Origin: Mycolicibacterium iranicum
GTDB lineage: Bacteria; Actinomycetota; Actinomycetes; Mycobacteriales; Mycobacteriaceae
Assembly (NCBI RefSeq): GCF_014190915.1
Contig: NZ_JACHVU010000007.1
Span: 124,001-188,000 of the forward strand
Length of the DNA stretch: 64,000 nucleotides
Direction: 5' to 3'
This document shows positions 33,571 to 42,394 of the stretch, in pieces (position 1 is the stretch's first letter; every line of letters starts with the position of its first letter). Below the pieces are notes generated by a model, which saw only the letters and a program-made list of their open reading frames with translations, made no database searches and was not told the origin of the DNA. A program made the position numbers and the translations under genes.

Positions 33571-34605
33571 TCACTCATAGATCAGATGGACCTTTCGGCT
33601 CGTGGGCAGCGACTGGCAGGTGAGCACCCACCCCTCCTCCACCTCGTCCTCGTCGAGCGCGTCGTTGATCCGCATCCGCGCGCTGCCCTCCACGACCCGC
33701 GCCATGCAGGTTCCGCAGCTTCCGGTTTCACAGGACGCGGGCGCCTTGAGCCCCTGCTGCCGCGCGGTCTGCAGCAGGGTGTCCCCGTCGCGGTAGGTCG
33801 CGACGACCTTGTTGCGATCGAGTTCGATGACGATCTCTTCGCAGGCCTCGGCGGTGTCGTCGGTGACACCCGGTGGCACCTCGGCGACCGTGAAACGTTC
33901 GAGGTGCAGGCGTTGCCTGGGTACGCCGGCGGCGACCAGAGCCGCTTCCACCGTGTCCATGAACGGCGCGGGCCCGCAGATGTAGAAGTCGGCATCGCCG
34001 ACCTCGGCGATGAACGTGCTCACGGCGGCCGCGGTGACCACACCCCGGTCCTCGTCGTAGTGATGCTCGACGACAAGGCGGGCGGCATGCTGTTCGGTGA
34101 GACGCTGCAGCGGTTCGGAGAAGATCACCGAATCCCGTGCGCGGTTGGCGTAAAAGAGCCGGACAGGCCGGTCCGAGTCGGCCAATGCGGTGCGGACCAG
34201 TGACATGATGGGCGTGATGCCGCTGCCCCCGGCGAAGGCGATCAACGGCTGCGCCGCCGAAACCTCCTCCGCCAGAACGAATCTTCCCTCAGGAGGAGCG
34301 GCATGCAGTTCGTCACCCTCGGCGGCGGTGTCGTTGATCCAGTTGGAGACCACACCGCCGGGATCGCGTTTGACGGTGATGCGCAGCTCGTCCTCCAGCG
34401 GCGCCGACGACATCGAGTAGCAGCGCCGCAGGTCGCGTCCGTCCACGCTGACCCGCACCGTCAGGAACTGGCCGGCCTTGTACCGGAAGTCGTGCGAGTG
34501 CCGCTCGGGTACATCGAGCACCAGGGACACGGCATCGGAGGTCTCGCGCACAACCCGCTTGATGCGTAGTGGCGCGAATCCGTCAACGGTCAGTTCCTCA
34601 GCCAT
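33571..34605 (-). CDS. KshB/Hmp-type ferredoxin reductase (FAD, NADH, plant-type [2Fe-2S])
   Basis: 344 aa, three domains in the order of KshB (3-ketosteroid 9-alpha-hydroxylase reductase): FAD domain with RCYS (61-64), NAD domain with GGSGITP (126-132), and C-terminal plant-type [2Fe-2S] with C292, C297, C300 and C330. It passes electrons from NADH to Rieske oxygenases. It is the only reductase of this type in the window, so it may serve all three Rieske alpha subunits. The start lies 14 bp after an operator that overlaps the predicted -10 region; no Shine-Dalgarno is visible, so the mRNA is probably leaderless. Confidence 0.93.
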   Translation of the reverse strand: MAEELTVDGFAPLRIKRVVRETSDAVSLVLDVPERHSHDFRYKAGQFLTVRVSVDGRDLRRCYSMSSAPLEDELRITVKRDPGGVVSNWINDTAAEGDELHAAPPEGRFVLAEEVSAAQPLIAFAGGSGITPIMSLVRTALADSDRPVRLFYANRARDSVIFSEPLQRLTEQHAARLVVEHHYDEDRGVVTAAAVSTFIAEVGDADFYICGPAPFMDTVEAALVAAGVPRQRLHLERFTVAEVPPGVTDDTAEACEEIVIELDRNKVVATYRDGDTLLQTARQQGLKAPASCETGSCGTCMARVVEGSARMRINDALDEDEVEEGWVLTCQSLPTSRKVHLIYE

Positions 34606-34617
34606 CCCGGTAAGGTT

Positions 34618-34649
34618 ATCAAGTACTTGTCATTCATCTCAAGTAGTTG
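34618..34649 (-). promoter_or_regulatory. Two CAAGTA(C/G)TTG operators and promoter of the reductase operon
   Basis: Site A CAAGTACTTG (34620-34629), a perfect 10-bp palindrome, and site B CAAGTAGTTG (34640-34649) are centred exactly 20 bp apart. On the minus strand, TTGAGA and TAACCT, 18 bp apart, would serve as -35 and -10, with site A between them and site B on the -35. Reading towards the gene, site A continues as TTGATAACC. MarR or KstR2-type binding is plausible. Confidence 0.6.
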
Positions 34650-34751
34650 TGACGTCGACCTTCGGTAGGGGTGCGTGCCCGGACGGAGGACCGCGAGAAC
34701 GTCCAGGTCACAGCGCTTTCGGTGAGCAGAGTTCGTCGAATGCGACGCGAA

Positions 34752-35228
34752 TCAGGTGTCGACGTGGTCGGCGTAGAGTTCGTGCCCGGTCCCCTGCTCG
34801 ACGACCCGGCCCAGGAGTTCGCGCAAGGTCTTCTGCTCGGCTTTGGACAACACTCCGAAAACCTTGTCGTGGGCGGTCACTGCGTCGTGCACCACCGCCG
34901 CGGCCGTTTTTCTGCCCTGCTCGGTCAGGAACGCCTGAAGGATCCTGCCGTGCGCGGGATTCTGCTTGCGTTCTACCAACCCGCGTTTCTCGAGGGCGGT
35001 CAACGCCAGTTGCACGCCCTGGGGGCTGATCAGCAACCGCCGGGCCAGTTCGGCACCCGAGAGGCCGGGTTCGTTGGAGAGCTGCCGCAGGACACCGATC
35101 TGCGCGGTGCTCACCCCGTGTTCGCTCACCGCCTCGTTCACGCTGGTCAGCGAGAAGTAGAAGGCCTGTTTGAGCAGCCAGAGGATGTTGTCGGTGAGCT
35201 CGATACCCGCCACGTCACGTGCCTCCAT
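34752..35228 (-). CDS. MarR-family transcriptional regulator
   Basis: 158 aa. Winged helix-turn-helix at about 40-105: STAQIGVLRQLSNEPGLSGAELARRLLISPQGVQLALTALEKRGLVERK, followed by the wing around HGRILQAFLTEQG. MarR proteins are dimers released from DNA by aromatic or lipid-like ligands. The stop lies 147 bp upstream of the reductase start, so it is the closest candidate to read the CAAGTA sites there and at 38281, 50205 and 52236. It is encoded 10 bp after the amidohydrolase start-side neighbour on the same strand. Confidence 0.9.
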   Translation of the reverse strand: MEARDVAGIELTDNILWLLKQAFYFSLTSVNEAVSEHGVSTAQIGVLRQLSNEPGLSGAELARRLLISPQGVQLALTALEKRGLVERKQNPAHGRILQAFLTEQGRKTAAAVVHDAVTAHDKVFGVLSKAEQKTLRELLGRVVEQGTGHELYADHVDT

Positions 35229-35237
35229 GCCTCGACG

Positions 35238-36500
35238 TTAGCCGTCCCGGCCGCCATCCTGAATGCCCAGGTGGACCACCCCGTCCTTCATGACGAAACG
35301 CACGTCCAGCGTCGTGGCGATGTCCTCGGAGGGATCGCCGTTCACCGCGATGATGTCGGCGAGATAGCCCGGGGCGAGCCGGCCCAGCTCGTCGTCGGCT
35401 TGGATGAGTTCTGCGCTGGTGATCGTCGCCGCGCGCAGCGCCTGCATCGGCGTCATGCCGCGGGAGACCAGGGCACACAACTCTTTGGCGTTCTGACCGT
35501 GCGGGACTGCCGGAGCGTCCGTACCGCAGGCGATCCGCACCCCGGCCGCGATGGCCTTGGGCAGCATGGCCTGCGCTTGCGGGAAGACCACCTCGGCCTT
35601 CTTGCGCAACTCCGGGGCGATCCGGTCGACGGCCATGGCCTCGGTCAGATAGGTGGTCGACACGAGGAACGTCCCGTGGTCCACCATCATCTGGATGGTC
35701 TCGTCGGTGGCAAGGAACCCGTGCTCGATGCAGTCGATCCCCGCACGGATGCAGGCGCGGATGGCACTGTCTCCCACCGCATGCGCAGCGACCCGGACTC
35801 CGGCCCGGTGTGCCTCGTCGGCGATGGCGGCGAACTCGTCGTCCGAATACTGCTGGGCGCCCGGTGCCGTGCTGTGCGACATGACGCCGCCGGAGGCCGA
35901 CACCTTGATCAGCTTGGCGCCGTGCCGAACCTGATAACGCACGCAGGCCCGCACCTCGTCGACGCCGTTGGCGATCCCCTCGGCGACCGAGAGCGGCATG
36001 ATGCCGGGCGCGAGGCGCTGGAACACCGTGGGGTCCAGGTGACCGCCGTACGGCGTCACCGCGTGGCCCGCCGGATAGATCCGCGGGCCGGCGTGCCAGC
36101 CCTGGTCGATGGCGCGCTGCAGCGCCACGTCGAGCAGGTAGCCGCCCGTCTTGACCATGAGACCGAGGTTGCGCACCGTCGTGAACCCCGCGTCGAGCGT
36201 GGTGCGCGCGTTCACCGCCCCGCGCAGCGTGCGGTACGCGGGATCGTCCTGCACGCCGTGCATCGGGCTGGGCAACCCCTCCGGCCCGCCCGGCCCACCG
36301 ATGAGCAGGTTGAGCTCCATGTCCATGAGCCCCGGCAGCAGGGTCACGTCACCGAGGTCGATGACGGTCGCGCCGTCCGGTTCCCGCTCGGGGTTGACCG
36401 CCTGGATCCGGTTGTCCCCAACCACCACGACCGCCGGTGTGCGCACCACCCCGGCCTCGACATCCGCCCAGCGGGCGGCTTTCAGAACGGTCGTCGTCAC
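35238..36500 (-). CDS. Amidohydrolase family protein lacking the first HxH metal motif
   Basis: 420 aa, imidazolonepropionase/prolidase-type amidohydrolase. Strand-4 K198 (KLIKVS), H239 (AAHAVG), H259 (IEHGF) and D327 (GTDAP) are present. The usual DxHxH after strand 1 reads GLMDMELNLL, with E62 and N64 in place of the two histidines, confirmed in the DNA. Metal binding must therefore differ, or activity is lost. Its start overlaps the small companion protein by 4 bp. A cyclic amide or lactone substrate is possible. Confidence 0.88.
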   Translation of the reverse strand: MTTTVLKAARWADVEAGVVRTPAVVVVGDNRIQAVNPEREPDGATVIDLGDVTLLPGLMDMELNLLIGGPGGPEGLPSPMHGVQDDPAYRTLRGAVNARTTLDAGFTTVRNLGLMVKTGGYLLDVALQRAIDQGWHAGPRIYPAGHAVTPYGGHLDPTVFQRLAPGIMPLSVAEGIANGVDEVRACVRYQVRHGAKLIKVSASGGVMSHSTAPGAQQYSDDEFAAIADEAHRAGVRVAAHAVGDSAIRACIRAGIDCIEHGFLATDETIQMMVDHGTFLVSTTYLTEAMAVDRIAPELRKKAEVVFPQAQAMLPKAIAAGVRIACGTDAPAVPHGQNAKELCALVSRGMTPMQALRAATITSAELIQADDELGRLAPGYLADIIAVNGDPSEDIATTLDVRFVMKDGVVHLGIQDGGRDG

Positions 36501-36853
36501 GGGACGGGTTCGACGTCGCAGTCCAGCGAGGTCGCGCCGGTGTCAGGGACTTTGGGCTGTTTCCAGCACTCCACCGGGAATGACGCCTGGATCATCGAGT
36601 ACAGCAGATGCATCAGGTTGAGCACGTCCTCGGGCAGGTCGTCCAGCGGGAACTTGTCGCAATAGGAGATGGCCTCCTCGGCCCGCGCGGTGACGGCGTC
36701 GTAGAACGCCTGCAGCTCGGGCATCGAACTGCTCAGCCGCTTGGCGTAGCGCTCGGGCTCCGAGGCCAGACACCAGTCGGAGAATTCCTCCAGATCGGCG
36801 AACTCCGGTGGCAGCTTGGCGGCCGTGGTCTGCGCACCCGAATCGACACTCAT
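36497..36853 (-). CDS. Small Rieske-oxygenase companion protein, second copy
   Basis: 118 aa, homologous to the 111-aa protein at 31115: WCLASEPERYAKRL, MPELQAFYDAV, YCDKFPLD, DVLNLMHLLYSMI. The C-terminal 20 residues are unrelated. It follows the Rieske oxygenase gene at 36856 by 2 bp and overlaps the amidohydrolase start (ATGA). The repeated pairing with Rieske alpha subunits is the main clue to function; a subunit or chaperone is inferred. Two shared Cys-free helices suggest a helical bundle. Confidence 0.75.
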   Translation of the reverse strand: MSVDSGAQTTAAKLPPEFADLEEFSDWCLASEPERYAKRLSSSMPELQAFYDAVTARAEEAISYCDKFPLDDLPEDVLNLMHLLYSMIQASFPVECWKQPKVPDTGATSLDCDVEPVP

Positions 36854-36855
36854 GA

Positions 36856-38130
36856 TCACACCCCCGCCGTCTTGCGGCGATAATCCTCGACCCACGCGGC
36901 GGTCTCGGTGTGCAGATGCCGGATGAGCACCTCCTGGTCGCACAGGACGAAGTCGTCGAGCACGCGTGACTCGACCATCGATTGCGTCGCCTCGAGCGTG
37001 TTGGCGTCCTGCAGGCCGTACTCCTTGAACGACACCGCGGCGAGCTCCTGGGCGATGCGCTCACGCGGTGTGCGCGGCTGCGGGAAATACACCGTGCCCT
37101 CGAAGAGGTGCGTGTTGTACGACGTGGGCCAGTAGTGGTACGTGAGGTACCAGCCCTGACCCCAGAACAGGATGACGAAGTTCGGGAAGAGCTGGAACGA
37201 GTCCAGGCCCCACGGTTCACATTTCGCCGGATTCAGACCCCGGGGCATCTCGCCGAGGTCCGGCTTGTCCCACGGTCCGAACAGACCGCTCTGACAGATG
37301 TCCTCGATCGGCTTGCGCATCTCGTCGGCCATCTCCCAGGCCCGGACACCCGACGTGCTGACCAGCCGGTGCGGCCCCTCGATCCGGTAGTGCGGCGCCT
37401 CGAACCCGGCTTCGGCGGCGGCCTTGGAATAGGCCGTCGGCGACTGGTTCGCATGCAGTACCGGTGCGTGATAGAACTCCTGGAAGGCGTCCATGTAGAG
37501 CTTCCAGTTCGCCTTCACCTCCGACCTGTAGTGGAACCGCGACGTCATACGGTCGAACGGGTAGCCCTCGAGATCGGTGATCATGGGGCCGAGGAATTCG
37601 CGCAGGGACTGTTCGGGTTCCTGCTTGTGGTCGGCGAAGTTGACGAAGATGAACCCCTCCCACACGTCGCAGTGCACCGGCACCAGCCCGTACCTGCTCT
37701 TGTCGAGGTCGAAGAACTCACCCTCCTGCTGCACGAACGTCAGGTTGCCCTCGAGGTCGTAGCGCCACGCGTGGTACTTGCAGGTGAACTGCCGGCAGAC
37801 GCCGCTGGTCTCTTCGAGCGGCATGTCGTTCCACACCAGCTTGTTGCCCCGGTGGCGGCAGATGTTGTGGTAGGCCTTCACCTCGCCCTTGGTCGTGCGC
37901 ACCACGATGATCGAGGTGTTGACGACCTTCATCTCCTTGGTGAAGTAGCTGCCCTTGCGCGGGATCTGTTCCACGCGGCCCACGTTCAGCCAGGCGCGTT
38001 TGAACACCGCTTTGCGCTCGACCTCGTAGAACTCCGGGTCGACCGAATCCTCATACGACACGGGACCGGTGCCGAGCTGCGGGTAGTGCTCAGTCCAGCT
38101 GCCTTCCGGCGGTTTGGGAAATCGGGCCAT
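36856..38130 (-). CDS. Rieske non-heme iron oxygenase, alpha subunit (A)
   Basis: 424 aa from an ATG at 38130 after GAGGAG. Rieske ligands CRH and CKYH near residues 91-120, iron site AFQEFYHAPVLH with the two histidines, and LQDANTL with the late Asp. Close paralog of the oxygenase at 31456. Upstream in-frame sequence has no homology and contains no better start. Divergent from the aldehyde dehydrogenase at 38325 with a 194-bp shared promoter region holding a CAAGTAGTTG site. Heads the minus operon with its companion and the amidohydrolase. Confidence 0.93.
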   Translation of the reverse strand: MARFPKPPEGSWTEHYPQLGTGPVSYEDSVDPEFYEVERKAVFKRAWLNVGRVEQIPRKGSYFTKEMKVVNTSIIVVRTTKGEVKAYHNICRHRGNKLVWNDMPLEETSGVCRQFTCKYHAWRYDLEGNLTFVQQEGEFFDLDKSRYGLVPVHCDVWEGFIFVNFADHKQEPEQSLREFLGPMITDLEGYPFDRMTSRFHYRSEVKANWKLYMDAFQEFYHAPVLHANQSPTAYSKAAAEAGFEAPHYRIEGPHRLVSTSGVRAWEMADEMRKPIEDICQSGLFGPWDKPDLGEMPRGLNPAKCEPWGLDSFQLFPNFVILFWGQGWYLTYHYWPTSYNTHLFEGTVYFPQPRTPRERIAQELAAVSFKEYGLQDANTLEATQSMVESRVLDDFVLCDQEVLIRHLHTETAAWVEDYRRKTAGV

Positions 38131-38280
38131 CGTCGTCTCCTCTTGACTGCAATCACTGCCACGCCGCCCGCTCGCGAGGCGACCAGACAAGTCTCGCAGG
38201 CAAACAACCAGGCGCAGATGCCTTTTCGCCATTTCGAAGGAGACGACAACGCCGACGTTATATGCTTCAGTGACCAATCG

Positions 38281-38295
38281 CAAGTAGTTGATATT
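38281..38295 (+). promoter_or_regulatory. CAAGTAGTTGATAT operator/promoter element
   Basis: CAAGTAGTTG followed by ATATT, 34 bp before the aldehyde dehydrogenase GTG. Same core and same orientation relative to the downstream gene as the copies at 34620, 50205 and 52236. GATATT could serve as -10 element. Confidence 0.55.
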
Positions 38296-38324
38296 CATGG
38301 GTGGGTCGGAACGGAGGACCACGG

Positions 38325-39767
38325 GTGCGTCACGACGAGTTGTTCATCGGCGGGAGCTGGCAGGCGCCGAGCACGTATCGGCGTATCGAGGTCATCTCGC
38401 CCCACACGGAGACACACGTGGCGTCGGTGGCCGCCGCGGCGCCCGCGGACGTGGATCGCGCCGTCGCAGCCGCGCGGGAGGCGTTCGACACCGGCACGTG
38501 GCCCGGGACGGACCCCGCCGAACGCATCGAGGTGGTGCGCGGGCTCGCCGAGAGCTACGGGCAGCGGCGTGCCGACATGGCCGATGTGATCACCTCCGAG
38601 ATCGGCGCGCCGATCAGCTTCGCCCAGCGGGCACAGGTCGCACTGCCGTGGAGCATGATGACGGCGTTCTGCGACCTGGCCGAGACGTATCCCTGGCGGG
38701 AGGCCAGGCCGGGCCGGTACGGCTCGGACATCCAGATCCGGCGGGAGCCGGTCGGTGTCGTCGCGGCGATCGTGCCGTGGAACATGCCCCAGTTCCTGAT
38801 CGTCACCAAGCTCATCCCCGCCCTGCTCGCCGGTTGCAGCGTCGTGCTCAAACCGGCCGCCGAATCCCCGCTCAACGCCGTTCTGCTGGCCGAGATCATC
38901 GCCGGATCCGGACTGCCGGAGGGCGTGGTCAGCGTGCTTCCCGGCGACAGCACGGTCGGCGAATATCTCGTCCGGCACCCCGGGGTGGACAAGGTGTCGT
39001 TCACCGGTTCCACCGCCGCGGGCAGAGCCGTGGCCGCGGCGTGCGCCGCCGACCTCAAGCGCGTGAGCCTGGAGCTGGGCGGCAAGTCCGCCGCGATCGT
39101 GCTCGACGATGCCGACCCGGTCGCCGTCGCCGCAGGGGTCAGATCGGCCAGCCTGTCCAACAGCGGACAGATCTGCAATGCGCTGACCCGCATCCTGGTC
39201 CCCCGGGCGCGCTCCGCGGAGTTCACCGACGCCCTTGCCGCCGAGATGGATTCGCTCATCGTCGGGGATCCGCGGGACGAGGCCACCCAGGTCGGCCCGC
39301 TGGTGGCCCAGCGTCAGCAGCAGCGTGTCACCGACTATCTGGAACAGGGCACGCGAGACGGGGCCCGGATCGTCGTCGGTGGCACGGGTATGCCCGAGGG
39401 GCTCGACCGCGGCTGGTTCGTCAAACCCACGCTCTTCGACCGTGCGGACAACGCGATGACCATCGCGCGAGAAGAGATCTTCGGTCCGGTGCTGACCGTC
39501 ATCGCCTACTCCGACAGCGAGGAGGCCATCCGCATCGCCAACGACTCGGACTACGGGCTCGCGGGTTCGGTGTTCACCGCCGATCCCGAGCGGGGCCTGG
39601 CGGTCGCCGAGCGGATCCGGACGGGCACCTTCGGTGTCAACCAGGGTTACCCGATGGATCCGTTCGCCCCGTTCGGCGGCGTCAAGGGCAGCGGATACGG
39701 CCGCGAGCTCGGCCGTGAGGGTATCGACGGCTACACGGAGTCGAAATCCATTGCGGTCGCGAGCTAA
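38325..39767 (+). CDS. NAD(P)-dependent aldehyde dehydrogenase
   Basis: 480 aa. N153 (PWNMPQ), SFTGST (225-230), E250 (LELGGK), C284 (GQIC) and late EEIFGPV. A complete catalytic set. The GTG at 38325 is preferred over an in-frame GTG at 38301 because GGAGGA lies 6 bases before it and homology begins at once. Only moderate similarity to the enzyme at 1773. Under an operator shared with the Rieske reductase operon. Its stop overlaps the convergent AhpD-like gene by 4 bp. Confidence 0.92.
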   Translation: MRHDELFIGGSWQAPSTYRRIEVISPHTETHVASVAAAAPADVDRAVAAAREAFDTGTWPGTDPAERIEVVRGLAESYGQRRADMADVITSEIGAPISFAQRAQVALPWSMMTAFCDLAETYPWREARPGRYGSDIQIRREPVGVVAAIVPWNMPQFLIVTKLIPALLAGCSVVLKPAAESPLNAVLLAEIIAGSGLPEGVVSVLPGDSTVGEYLVRHPGVDKVSFTGSTAAGRAVAAACAADLKRVSLELGGKSAAIVLDDADPVAVAAGVRSASLSNSGQICNALTRILVPRARSAEFTDALAAEMDSLIVGDPRDEATQVGPLVAQRQQQRVTDYLEQGTRDGARIVVGGTGMPEGLDRGWFVKPTLFDRADNAMTIAREEIFGPVLTVIAYSDSEEAIRIANDSDYGLAGSVFTADPERGLAVAERIRTGTFGVNQGYPMDPFAPFGGVKGSGYGRELGREGIDGYTESKSIAVAS

Positions 39768-40285
39768 TCGTCCTCGATACCGAAGGACTCGATCGCCATC
39801 GCGAGCGCCGCGTAGCCGCCTGCGGTGAAGACCAGGTCCATCAGCTGCTGTTCGTCGAGGTGGGCGCTGAGGGTACTCCACGTGGAATCGCTGATCATGG
39901 TCTGACCGTGCAATTCGTCCACGGCGTTGACGACCACCGCGTCGACGGGGTCCGTCGGATCGCCCCGCCTGATCGCGGTGAGGTCGTCGTCGGAGAGCCC
40001 GGCGCGCGCGGCGAGGGGCACGTGGTGGTCCCACAGATAGTGCGACCCCCGGCAGACCGCCGTGCGCAACACCACCACCTCGGTGAGGCGTCGAGGCAAT
40101 GTGGTGGTCACCAGCAGGTGCATGCTGAACGTCAGGTAGGCCTTGGTCAGCCGCGGATGCCGAGCGAAGGTGGCCAGCATGTTCCCGACCTGACCGGGCT
40201 GCGCGCGCTCCGGCGGCATCATCACCGACAGCGCGCGGACGACCTCGTCGTTCCACTCGTCGTCGGGCAGCGGCGACAGCCTCAC
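39764..40285 (-). CDS. Carboxymuconolactone decarboxylase-like (AhpD-fold) protein
   Basis: 173 aa. HPRLTKAYLTFSMHLLVTTTLPRRLTEVVVLRTAVCRGSHYLWDHHVPLAARAG matches the copy at 29707 almost position by position. CxxC is again absent. The GTG start at 40285 overlaps the SDR stop (GTGA). Both copies end operons that contain oxygenases. Role unknown; lactone decarboxylase or a binding function. Confidence 0.85.
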   Translation of the reverse strand: MRLSPLPDDEWNDEVVRALSVMMPPERAQPGQVGNMLATFARHPRLTKAYLTFSMHLLVTTTLPRRLTEVVVLRTAVCRGSHYLWDHHVPLAARAGLSDDDLTAIRRGDPTDPVDAVVVNAVDELHGQTMISDSTWSTLSAHLDEQQLMDLVFTAGGYAALAMAIESFGIEDD

Positions 40286-41118
40286 TTCAGGCAGCTGCCC
40301 AGGTCGATCGGCATCGACACCCCGGTGACGTAACGCGAGTCGTCCGAGGCGAAGAACATGACGGCATTGGTGATGTCCTCGACCTCGACCCAGGGTCGGG
40401 GCATGCTGTGGAACATCTGGCAGATCGGCGCGATGTCGTCGGGACCCGGGTTCTCCAGATCCGGCCGGAAGAGCCGGAAGGTCTCGTCGTTCATCACCAT
40501 CGGCGAGTTGACATGGGTCGGATGCACGCTGTTGACCCGGATCATGTGCTGGGCGAGTTCGACCGCGCACGACCGCATGAGACCGACCACACCGTGCTTG
40601 GCCGAAACGTATTGACTCATCTGCGGATAGGCCTTCATGCCCGCAACCGAACTCGTCAGGACGATGGAGCCCCCGCGTCCGCCGGCGATGATGTGCGGGA
40701 TACCGGCCTTGACCGTCTTCCACACGCCGGTGAGGTTGATGTCCATCATGGTCTGCCACACGGCCTCGTCGAGGTTCTCGACGGTTTGTCCGCCGTTGCC
40801 GATCCCGGCGTTGGCCAGAATGATGTCCAGCCTGCCGAATTCCGCGACACCACGATCGACCACATTCTTCATCGCCTCGAAATCGCGCACGTCGACCTCG
40901 TCGACGACGATCCGCCTGCCGAGCGCTTCCACCCGGTCCTTGGTCTCCAGCAGGTCGCCGGGAGACGCGAGCTCCAGGGGGACGTTGTCGACGTTCTTGC
41001 AGACGTCGATGGCGATGATGTCGGCGCCCTCCTCGGCGAGTTTGAGGGCATGACTGCGCCCTTGCCCGCGTCCGGCCCCCGTGACGAAGGCGATCTTGCC
41101 CTCCACCCGTCCTGTCAT
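40282..41118 (-). CDS. Mycofactocin-coupled SDR family oxidoreductase
   Basis: 278 aa. TGAGRGQGRSHA (13-24), subfamily insertion CKNVDNVPLELASPGDL (40-56), SSV near 157, Y170 and K174. As with the gene at 4318, NAD is expected to stay bound and electrons to go to mycofactocin. ATG 41118 after GAGGA. A neighbour of a P450 (34-bp gap), whose alcohol product is the probable substrate. This P450 plus mycofactocin SDR pairing repeats the one at 4318-6793. Confidence 0.9.
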   Translation of the reverse strand: MTGRVEGKIAFVTGAGRGQGRSHALKLAEEGADIIAIDVCKNVDNVPLELASPGDLLETKDRVEALGRRIVVDEVDVRDFEAMKNVVDRGVAEFGRLDIILANAGIGNGGQTVENLDEAVWQTMMDINLTGVWKTVKAGIPHIIAGGRGGSIVLTSSVAGMKAYPQMSQYVSAKHGVVGLMRSCAVELAQHMIRVNSVHPTHVNSPMVMNDETFRLFRPDLENPGPDDIAPICQMFHSMPRPWVEVEDITNAVMFFASDDSRYVTGVSMPIDLGSCLK

Positions 41119-41152
41119 GAATTCGTCCTCGATTCCTCTGTCACACAGACCG

Positions 41153-42355
41153 TCACACTGCCGCCGGCATGCTGTCCCAGCCACGGACGATGGACGACGA
41201 CGAGAACACCGCACTGTCCATGTCGACGTGCCACTGCGGGAAGCGGTTCATGATCTCGTCGAGTGCCACACGCCCCTCGATGCGGGCCAGCGCATTGCCC
41301 AGGCAGTAGTGCGCACCCACCCCGAAGGTGAGGTGCTGCCGCGGTCGTCTCGCCACGTCGAAGGTGTCGGAGTCCTCACCGAAGCGCCGCTCGTCGCGGT
41401 TGGCCGCGCCGATGAGCAGGATGACGGCGCTGCCCTGCGGCACCGTGACACCGTGAAACTCCACGTCGCGGGTCACATACCTGGCAGCCTGCAACGCCGG
41501 CGGCTCGAACCGGAGGATCTCCTCGACCGCGCCGGGCAGCAGGGACCGGTCGTCGACCAACCGCCGGCGCTGCTCGGGATGCTCGGAGAGCAGCTTGCCC
41601 GCCCACCCGATGAGCCGGGTCGTGGTCTCGGACCCCGCCACCGCGACGACGTTCATGAACATCAGAAGCTCTTCGCGGTGAAGCTTTCTGGTGACACCCT
41701 TTTCGTCTTCGAACTCCGCATTGAGAAGCTCGGTTGTCAGGTCGTCGGCGGGATGCTGGATGCGCCAGTCGATGAAGTCGGCGAAGAGCTGGCCGTCGGT
41801 GATGGGGCCGTCCGGGTTGTCGGTCACCTGACCGCCACGCTCGGTGCGGACGAACTTCTCCCCGTCCTCGACGACACGGTGCTGGTAATCCTCCGGAATC
41901 CCGAAGAGTGCGCACACCACCCGCAACGGCATCACGGCGCCGAGATCTTCGACGAAGTCGAAGCTGCCGGTGCCCACCACCGGGTCCAGGCACGCCGCGG
42001 TGATCTCACGAACCCGTGCTTCCAGGGCGTTGATCTTGCGCGGGGTGAACGCCCGGGAGAGCAGGTTGCGATGGATGTCGTGGATCGGGGGGTCTTCGAA
42101 GATCAGCGAGCCGGGGGGTATCTCCATGCCCGACTTGATGATCTCCAGCACGGCGCCCCGCGCCGAACTGAACGACCGGTGGTCCACCAACGCCCGGTTG
42201 ACGTCGTCGAACCGGCTGAGTGCGTAGAAGTCGTGGGTCTCGTTGTAGTACAGCGGGGCTTCGTTGCGGAACCTACGAAACATCGGGTAAGGGTCGGCGT
42301 TGAGGTCGGGACGCCAAGGGTCGTAATACAATTCGTCTGTCGTGCTGGCCGTCAT
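41153..42355 (-). CDS. Cytochrome P450
   Basis: 400 aa. Helix I VAGSETT (239-245), ExxR E279-R282, heme-binding LTFGVGAHYC with C351. No ferredoxin gene directly beside it, unlike the other P450s here, so it must borrow one. It lies between the SnoaL/NTF2-like gene (39 bp) and the mycofactocin SDR (34 bp) in a minus operon whose promoter has the tandem ATACA-N4-TGTAT sites. Confidence 0.93.
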   Translation of the reverse strand: MTASTTDELYYDPWRPDLNADPYPMFRRFRNEAPLYYNETHDFYALSRFDDVNRALVDHRSFSSARGAVLEIIKSGMEIPPGSLIFEDPPIHDIHRNLLSRAFTPRKINALEARVREITAACLDPVVGTGSFDFVEDLGAVMPLRVVCALFGIPEDYQHRVVEDGEKFVRTERGGQVTDNPDGPITDGQLFADFIDWRIQHPADDLTTELLNAEFEDEKGVTRKLHREELLMFMNVVAVAGSETTTRLIGWAGKLLSEHPEQRRRLVDDRSLLPGAVEEILRFEPPALQAARYVTRDVEFHGVTVPQGSAVILLIGAANRDERRFGEDSDTFDVARRPRQHLTFGVGAHYCLGNALARIEGRVALDEIMNRFPQWHVDMDSAVFSSSSIVRGWDSMPAAV

Positions 42356-42394
42356 CCTGCGATCCTTCCCGGCGGGCGGTGGCTGACCGAGGGG

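Noticed and set aside
33541..33580. Three GAGAA half-sites between SDR and reductase genes
   Set aside because: They are in direct orientation without TTCTC partners at 5-bp spacing, so not counted as an operator.
34620..34629. Assigning the site firmly to KstR2
   Set aside because: The core fits its published motif but only one of five sites is fully palindromic, and a MarR gene is adjacent; left open.
36854..38322. Longer start for the Rieske oxygenase (to 38322)
   Set aside because: The extra N-terminus crosses the operator and lacks homology to the paralog; the ATG at 38130 has a good RBS.
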